Below are positions 57,903 through 63,012 of a stretch of DNA of 63,012 nucleotides, piece after piece. The stretch's first letter is position 1. Every line of letters begins with the position of its first letter. This stretch comes from an uncultured bacterium (GTDB lineage Bacteria > Myxococcota_A > UBA9042 > PHBI01): NCBI GenBank assembly GCA_938040325.1, contig CALHXW010000053.1, positions 1 to 63,012 of the forward strand, in the 5' to 3' direction. The notes beneath the pieces are model-generated. The model worked only from the letters and a program-made list of their open reading frames with translations, searched no databases and was not told where the DNA came from. Made by a program: the position numbers and the translations under genes.

Positions 57903-58606
57903 GTCTTGCGTGCCTTCTTTTTCGCCGGCTTCTTGCGTGCCTTCTTGGAAGCAGCGTCTCGCGAGGCCTCCTCCTTCATCTTCTTCTTCGTGGCCGCCCA
58001 GCTGCAGATCGGGCAGGTCGACAGGTCGTGGTACCGAGCCGGACAGTACTCACGGCCGAAGAAGATGATCTGCAGATGCAGCTTGTTCCACAGGGACTCG
58101 TCAAAGGTCGCCTTGAGGTCGCGCTCGCTCTTGGCGACGTTCTTGCCGTCGCTCAGTCCCCAGCGGGCGGCTAGTCGGTGGATGTGCGTATCGACTGGAA
58201 AGGCTGGGACCCCGAACGCTTGCGACATGACGACCGCGGCTGTCTTGTGGCCGACGCCGGGCAGTGCCTCTAGCTCCTCGTAGGTCTGAGGCACGACCCC
58301 ATCGTGCAGCTCGACCAGCATCTCGGCTGCACGCTTGAGGTTTTTGGCCTTGGTCGGCGCGAGGCCGATCTCCTTGATGAGCTCGCGGATGGCGTCGACC
58401 TCGAGGGCGGCCATCCTGTGTGGATCCCCGGCGACCTCAAAGAGGGCAGGGGTCACCTCGTTGACCTTCTTGTCGGTGGTCTGCGCGGAGAGCGCGACCG
58501 CAACGAGCAAGGTGTAGGGATCGGTGTGGTCGAGAGGGACGGGCACCGTCGGGTAGAGGCGCTCGAGGATCTCGACGATTCGGGTCGCTTTTTCTGCGCG
58601 TTTCAT
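57899..58606 (-). CDS. nth: Endonuclease III (DNA glycosylase/AP lyase)
   Basis: 235 residues from the ATG at 58604-58606; in-frame ATGs 30 and 42 bp upstream are possible. The helix-hairpin-helix LPGVGHKTAAVV with catalytic Lys and the VDTHIHR Asp are intact. The iron-sulfur loop reads YCPARYHDLSTCPICSW: three Cys are present, but the fourth expected one is missing. A Lys-rich tail (KKARKKPAKKKARKT) follows. It removes oxidised pyrimidines in base-excision repair. It leads a three-gene overlapping operon. Confidence 0.93.
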   Translation of the reverse strand: MKRAEKATRIVEILERLYPTVPVPLDHTDPYTLLVAVALSAQTTDKKVNEVTPALFEVAGDPHRMAALEVDAIRELIKEIGLAPTKAKNLKRAAEMLVELHDGVVPQTYEELEALPGVGHKTAAVVMSQAFGVPAFPVDTHIHRLAARWGLSDGKNVAKSERDLKATFDESLWNKLHLQIIFFGREYCPARYHDLSTCPICSWAATKKKMKEEASRDAASKKARKKPAKKKARKT

Positions 58607-58743
58607 GGCCGCTGGCCTTAGCACGATCCGACTCATCGTCGCGCGCAAAGATCAGCGCGCGCTGAGCCAGCGTCAGGCACCGGGTTTCTCAATGTCTTGG
58701 CTGAGGGCTCGTTTCGAGCCGGTTTGGTGAGTACGGTGCACGC

Positions 58744-59796
58744 ATGTCGACATCCACGACGGCTTCAGCCGACAAGCAGCGCGCCCGACACGTCCAGACA
58801 CCAGCGCCCGATAGACGGCATGCGCAGACGATCGGGCGCTATGGCTTTCGCCTCAGGCGATTCACAGGCCTGCAACACCACGCTGAGCGCCTCGACAAGC
58901 CCATCCGCATTGCCCACCTGACCGACCTTCACTGCGGCAAGGTCACGCCGTTCAAGGTCCAGATGGAGGCGGTCGCCATCGCCAACAGCCAGCGGCCTGA
59001 CCTGGTCGTGCTCACCGGCGACTTCGTCTGCCACAGCCATGCCTACCTCGACCAGCTCACCGAGGTGGTCGAGAGCTTCAACGCGCCCGTGTTGGCCGTG
59101 ATGGGCAACCACGACTACTGGGCCGGGGCTGCCGAGGTCCGTCGTGCGCTCATCAAGGGCGGCGCGGAGCTTCTCGACAACGCCAACACGGTCCTCACCC
59201 TTGGCGGACAGCGCCTACAGGTCGTGGGACTCGACGACGCGTACACGGGTCATGCCGATCGAGCCAAGGCCATTCGCGGCATGGATCTACGCCTGCCGAC
59301 CCTCGGCCTGTCCCACATTGCCGAAGAAGCCGACGGCCTCTGGCACTATGGCGTTCCGCTGGTCCTCAGCGGCCACACCCACGCCGGCCAGCTCTCTGTC
59401 GCCAGGCTCAACGAACTGATGATCGGGCGCGTTGCGGGGCATCGCTACGTCCACGGTCTCTATGGCGCCGGGGCTGGTGGAGACGAGCCCATCGTGACGT
59501 CGCCGGCAAATGGCGTGTATGTCGGCGCCGGCGTTGGCGCTGCGGTCATGCCGGTGCGCCTCGGCGACCGAGGCAACCGCGAGGTCACGATCTTCGAGCT
59601 CGGTGCCAGGCCAGGAAGCATCGCTGTGCACCACGATGCCCAAGTCGTGACCCCCGTCGCGCTCAGCGACGACGAGCGCGCGGAGCGGCGTGCCGCGTAC
59701 GCACGCTATGAGGTTCGCCGCGGGGCGATGGACCGACTGCACCGAAAGCTTGAGCGATTCGAGCGCTTCAAGGACCGACTACGAGGCGCCGCCTGA
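58744..59796 (+). CDS. Metallophosphoesterase (YaeI/calcineurin-like)
   Basis: 350 residues. The five metallophosphatase motifs are present: HLTDLHCGK, LTGDFVCHSH, MGNHDYW, the long helical middle, and LSGHTHAGQL. YaeI-type enzymes of this plan are membrane-associated phosphodiesterases acting on lipids, but no clear signal or membrane anchor is visible here, and the first 45 residues are basic. The 3' end overlaps the convergent zincin-like lipoprotein gene by 29 bp. Confidence 0.88.
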   Translation: MSTSTTASADKQRARHVQTPAPDRRHAQTIGRYGFRLRRFTGLQHHAERLDKPIRIAHLTDLHCGKVTPFKVQMEAVAIANSQRPDLVVLTGDFVCHSHAYLDQLTEVVESFNAPVLAVMGNHDYWAGAAEVRRALIKGGAELLDNANTVLTLGGQRLQVVGLDDAYTGHADRAKAIRGMDLRLPTLGLSHIAEEADGLWHYGVPLVLSGHTHAGQLSVARLNELMIGRVAGHRYVHGLYGAGAGGDEPIVTSPANGVYVGAGVGAAVMPVRLGDRGNREVTIFELGARPGSIAVHHDAQVVTPVALSDDERAERRAAYARYEVRRGAMDRLHRKLERFERFKDRLRGAA

Positions 59797-61378
59797 GGTA
59801 GGCCCGGTTGAGCGGGTTGAGCTCTGGGAGCGACGTGAAGACGTCGAACCAGTTCGTGGTCCCGCCGGTCTGCATGACGTTGAGGCCGGCGGTGTCGATG
59901 TGCGCCTCGGTCGAGGGGCCCGCGATAAAGCCGGCGCCGGGCACCTCAGAGAAGAGCCCTTCGGGTGGTGGCCCGATCGGGACGAGTCCTAGCGAGTGGC
60001 CAATCTCGTGGGTCAGGATGCTCGCGACGGCGAGGCCGCCAAGCTCCATCACGGTGCTATAGACCTCGTAGCGGTTTTTGGTCGTGCCGCTGAGGTCACC
60101 GATGACGACATCGTCTTTGCCGATGAAGAGCTCGTCGCCGGGGGCATCGCCGAAGGGAGTGCCGCCAAGGTGGGGCATGATGTCTTTGGCCAGCAGTGCG
60201 CCCAGCGGCTCGATGACGATGCGTCGAACGAGCGCCGCCGGAAAGACGCCGAGCCCGTACTCCGTGTTGTCCTCGACTTCCTGGTTGTTCCAGTCGAGGA
60301 GCGCGCGACCGAAGGTTCCCATGTTCTGGTCCGACACCTGGCCATCGCCGCCCAGCGCAATCATGGAGAAGCTGACGCCGTTGAAGTCACTCGGGGAAGG
60401 CGCGCCGGGGTCGCCCTCGAAGACGATGCTGATCGGGATGGCGCCGGCGTCGGTCGGCTGGCCGTTCGCGTCGAGCCCGTAGATGCGGTTGGTCTCGCCG
60501 CGGATGCTGTCGATGAGCTGGTTCTTAACGGCCGCTGCTGCTGCCGCGTTGGTTTCGCTCATCAGGCCGAGCGCGAAGAACGCCTCGTCGAAGTCGGGCA
60601 CGCCGTTGCCTTGGGCCTCAAAGATCGAGCGCACGCCGACCGTGCCGTCGGCGTTGTCGCTGAGCACGACCCGGAAGATGTCTCGCGAGAGGGTCACCAG
60701 CCAGGGATCGACGGTCACGAACGGGTCCCGCGCTGCATCCAGCGTGGCGGTGAGAAAGCTGACCTCGCTCGACGCTGAGCCGAAGGGGCCGGTGATGCTC
60801 GCGCTGCACGTGACCGCCAGGTCCTCCGGCCAGCCGTCGATGAAGGCCTGGCGCCAGCCATCGTCGGCTGTTGAAGGCATCGCAGCGAGCTCACCAACAT
60901 CGAGGGGCACGTCTTCGCTGTCGATACAGTTGACCTCGAGCGTGTCCCAGTCCGCGGCGCCACCCTTAGGATCGACCCAGGCGTCGATGGTGAAGTCGTC
61001 GCGATTGACGCGCCAAAAGTAGGGCTGCAGCTCGCCGGCAGCGTCGGTGTAGGGCTGGCTACCGTTCATGGCGGCCGGCAGCTCGTTGATCGTGAGGAGA
61101 AAGGTTGGCGGTTCCTCAGGGCCAGGGTCGACGCCGGTGTCGACGCCCGTGTCGACCGCCACGTCTGCATCGACCTCGGTGTCGGCTTCAGCGTCAGGGG
61201 AGGTGTCCTCATCGGCATCCTCGTCGCTGACGTCTGGCTCGACGTCGCCGATCGGGACGTCGGAGCCCACGTTCGTGCTGGGGTCGTCGCTGCAGGCTGG
61301 CGCAGCGAGCGCGATTGCCGCGAGGGCAGGTAGAAGGTAGGTGGCTTGTCGCAGTCTCAAGATCGTCTCGCTGATCAT
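59768..61378 (-). CDS. Zincin-like secreted lipoprotein
   Basis: 536 residues. The signal peptide ends LAAPAC (lipobox), followed by a long Asp/Thr-rich linker to about residue 90. The C-terminal part has SILTHEIGHSLGLVPIG: the first two His and the Glu of the HExxH zinc site are present, but the third ligand expected in the HExxHxxGxxH form is replaced by Pro. It may be a metalloprotease using another ligand, or a degenerate one. It overlaps the metallophosphoesterase gene at its 3' end. Confidence 0.75.
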   Translation of the reverse strand: MISETILRLRQATYLLPALAAIALAAPACSDDPSTNVGSDVPIGDVEPDVSDEDADEDTSPDAEADTEVDADVAVDTGVDTGVDPGPEEPPTFLLTINELPAAMNGSQPYTDAAGELQPYFWRVNRDDFTIDAWVDPKGGAADWDTLEVNCIDSEDVPLDVGELAAMPSTADDGWRQAFIDGWPEDLAVTCSASITGPFGSASSEVSFLTATLDAARDPFVTVDPWLVTLSRDIFRVVLSDNADGTVGVRSIFEAQGNGVPDFDEAFFALGLMSETNAAAAAAVKNQLIDSIRGETNRIYGLDANGQPTDAGAIPISIVFEGDPGAPSPSDFNGVSFSMIALGGDGQVSDQNMGTFGRALLDWNNQEVEDNTEYGLGVFPAALVRRIVIEPLGALLAKDIMPHLGGTPFGDAPGDELFIGKDDVVIGDLSGTTKNRYEVYSTVMELGGLAVASILTHEIGHSLGLVPIGPPPEGLFSEVPGAGFIAGPSTEAHIDTAGLNVMQTGGTTNWFDVFTSLPELNPLNRAYLRRRLVVGP

Positions 61379-61509
61379 CGCAGTGGGGAGGCGATGATGC
61401 GAAGGACGCCGGTGAGAATCAAGGCGCTTAACCGTGCTGCGAGCCTGTCCACGTTGCTTGCACAGCGACAGTTGCCGACGGAGCAGGACGGGTGATAACG
61501 CTGCTGGCT

Positions 61510-62835
61510 ATGAGCGACCAGCGAACCTACCTGTCCGGCTTTGGCAACACCTTCGTCAGCGAGGCCCTTGCGGGCGCTGTGCCTGAGCGGCAGAACTCGC
61601 CTCAGAGACCCGCTCATGGGCTCTACGCTGAGCAGCTCAGCGGTTCGGCGTTTACGATGCCACGCCACGGGAACCTGCGAACCTGGCTCTACCGGGGCCG
61701 GCCGTCGGTGGTCCAGGGGCGCTACACGCTGGTCGAGCCGCCGAAGGGCGCTCGGCTGCTCACCGCACCGCTTGAGGACGCGCCACCGCCGGACCCGAAC
61801 CAGCAGCGCTGGGATCCGCTCCCTTACCCAGAGGGCGAGGTCGACTTTGTCGATGCGCTCACGACGTATGCCGTCGCCGGTAGCGGAGCGAGCCACAGCG
61901 GTTGCGGGGTCCATCTCTTCGCCGCGACCGCGTCGATGGATGCGCGACGGCGCGCTTTTTATAGCGCGGACGGCGAGCTGCTGATCGTTGCCCAAGAGGG
62001 GCGCCTGGCGATTCGGACCGAGCTCGGCGTGCTGGACGTAAAGCCGGGGGAGATCGCATTGATCCCCCGCGGCATGAAGCTCGCAGTCTCGCTCCCCGAC
62101 GACCGAGCCCGCGGCTACGTCTGTGAGAACTATGGAGCGCCCTTCGTTCTTCCAGACCGAGGACCGATCGGCGGCAACAGCCTGGCGAGCGCCCGACATT
62201 TCTTGGCGCCAGTGGCCGACTACGAGCTGCTCGACGAGCCTCATGAGCTGGTCGCAAAGTTTCAGGGGCGTCTCTGGCGCGCGGACTTGAGCCACTCGCC
62301 CTTCGATGTCGCCGGCTGGCACGGCAACTACGTGCCGTTCAAGTATGACCTCGCCAACTTCCAGACGATCGGGACCGTCGACTTCGACCACCCCGATCCC
62401 TCGATCTTTACGGTGTTGACGTCACCGACGCCGACGGTCGGGTTGGCGAACGTCGACTTCGTCATCTTCCCGCCTCGCTGGATGGTCGGCGAGCACACGT
62501 TCCGGCCGCCGTACTACCACCGCAACATCATGAGCGAGTTCATGGGGCTTATCATGGGAGCGTACGATGCCAAGGAGAAGGGTTTTGTTCCCGGCGGTGC
62601 CAGTTTGCATAACCAGATGTTGCCGCACGGGCCCGATGCGTTCGGTTATGAGAAAGCGGTTACCGCTGAGTTAAAGCCTGTGAAACTGGAGAACACACTG
62701 GCCTTCATGTTCGAAACGCGTTACCCGCAGATTGTTTCCGCTTACGCGAGTGAGCTTGATGGTTTGCAAGACGATTACATTGATTGCTGGCAAGACCTGC
62801 AACGCAATTTTCCCAAACAAGAGACAAACACATGA
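61510..62835 (+). CDS. hmgA: Homogentisate 1,2-dioxygenase
   Basis: 441 residues from the ATG at 61510 ([13 protein letters not shown]); an in-frame GTG 18 bp earlier is possible. The sequence is colinear with the family: [21 protein letters not shown], the [14 protein letters not shown] metal-site region, and [13 protein letters not shown] with a conserved His. It opens the ring of homogentisate in tyrosine breakdown using Fe(II). From about 62575 the codons become more AT-rich (TTG, TTA, GTT, CAA), unlike everything upstream. See the finding on a possible chimera. Confidence 0.95.
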   Translation: MSDQRTYLSGFGNTFVSEALAGAVPERQNSPQRPAHGLYAEQLSGSAFTMPRHGNLRTWLYRGRPSVVQGRYTLVEPPKGARLLTAPLEDAPPPDPNQQRWDPLPYPEGEVDFVDALTTYAVAGSGASHSGCGVHLFAATASMDARRRAFYSADGELLIVAQEGRLAIRTELGVLDVKPGEIALIPRGMKLAVSLPDDRARGYVCENYGAPFVLPDRGPIGGNSLASARHFLAPVADYELLDEPHELVAKFQGRLWRADLSHSPFDVAGWHGNYVPFKYDLANFQTIGTVDFDHPDPSIFTVLTSPTPTVGLANVDFVIFPPRWMVGEHTFRPPYYHRNIMSEFMGLIMGAYDAKEKGFVPGGASLHNQMLPHGPDAFGYEKAVTAELKPVKLENTLAFMFETRYPQIVSAYASELDGLQDDYIDCWQDLQRNFPKQETNT

Positions 62836-63012
62836 GCAAGGCGTTCGCATCCCGCGGGGATATGGCAGAGAAAACAGTATCGTTCACCGAGGTGGGCAAG
62901 GATTTATGGGCGTTCACTGCTGAAGGTGATCCGAACACCGGTGTCATCATCGGTGATGACAGTGTCATGATCGTGGATGCACAAGCCACTCCAAGGCTGG
63001 CAAGGCTGGTTG
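62832..63012 (+). CDS. MBL-fold metallohydrolase, partial (5' end only)
   Basis: 60 residues are visible, starting [18 protein letters not shown] and running off the right edge. [20 protein letters not shown] is the N-terminal strand pair of metallo-beta-lactamase-fold proteins; the zinc-binding HxHxDH motif would lie beyond the window. The start overlaps the hmgA stop by four bases. Composition resembles the 3' end of hmgA, not the rest of the window. Next to hmgA it may take part in aromatic-acid breakdown. Confidence 0.7.
   Translation, partial: MSKAFASRGDMAEKTVSFTEVGKDLWAFTAEGDPNTGVIIGDDSVMIVDAQATPRLARLV

Overview
The window is 63 kb of GC-rich bacterial chromosome. It looks like a myxobacterium-like (Myxococcota/Bradymonadota-type) organism. 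This rests on the many lipoproteins with Asp/Thr-rich linkers after the lipobox, Cys-rich and lamin-tail surface modules, an OmpA protein with thrombospondin type-3 repeats, a FrzS/AglZ-like pseudo-receiver coiled-coil protein, and sigma-54 regulation. The assignment is an inference from gene content; there is no rRNA in the window.

Layout: a partial MaoC-type dehydratase and a PIN-PhoH ATPase (1-2.2 kb); a hybrid receiver/Hpt signalling protein, a giant Cys-rich lipoprotein, a PLD-like nuclease and two paralogous lipoproteins (2.5-12.4 kb); a tightly overlapping minus-strand operon recD2-like / RNB exoribonuclease / XPB-like helicase / Bax1-like (DUF790) nuclease (12.6-19.4 kb); a lipoprotein and a pseudo-receiver coiled-coil protein (19.5-22.9 kb); pfkA-nadC-birA opposite xseA, an NtrC-type activator and an outer-membrane protein (23.2-30.6 kb); a two-gene RdgC-like unit, an OmpA/TSP3 protein and an M74 endopeptidase with HEAT-like repeats (31-37.5 kb); a gene-poor, repeat-rich stretch with tRNA-Leu(UAA), an AT-rich small gene and a small membrane protein (37.5-40.6 kb); a nitrilase-family amidase plus lipoproteins, eno, lon, DUF971, an RGG-rich protein with two Hfq/Sm-like segments, rsmD, aspartate aminotransferase, coaD and yggX (40.6-52.1 kb); a four-repeat helical protein, hemB, an ABC1 kinase, nth-DUF2332-lipoprotein, a metallophosphoesterase, a zincin-like lipoprotein, hmgA and a partial MBL-fold gene (52.2-63 kb).

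Three things stand out. (1) The RecD2/RNB/XPB/Bax1 operon is a candidate bacterial version of the archaeal XPB-Bax1 DNA-processing pair, coupled to two further nucleic-acid enzymes. (2) Families of 120-185 bp hairpin-forming elements are bounded by CTAG. They are joined to one another through shared CTAG tetramers and repeatedly sit on TAG stop codons; two subfamilies keep their stems paired with different sequences. (3) A consensus sigma-54 promoter is followed about 95 nt later by a strong intrinsic terminator with no gene between, which suggests a sigma-54-dependent small RNA. The same window encodes a sigma-54 activator and an Hfq-like fusion protein.

The last ~450 bp (3' end of hmgA plus the MBL gene) have different codon and base use. 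They may be a recombinant or an assembly chimera.
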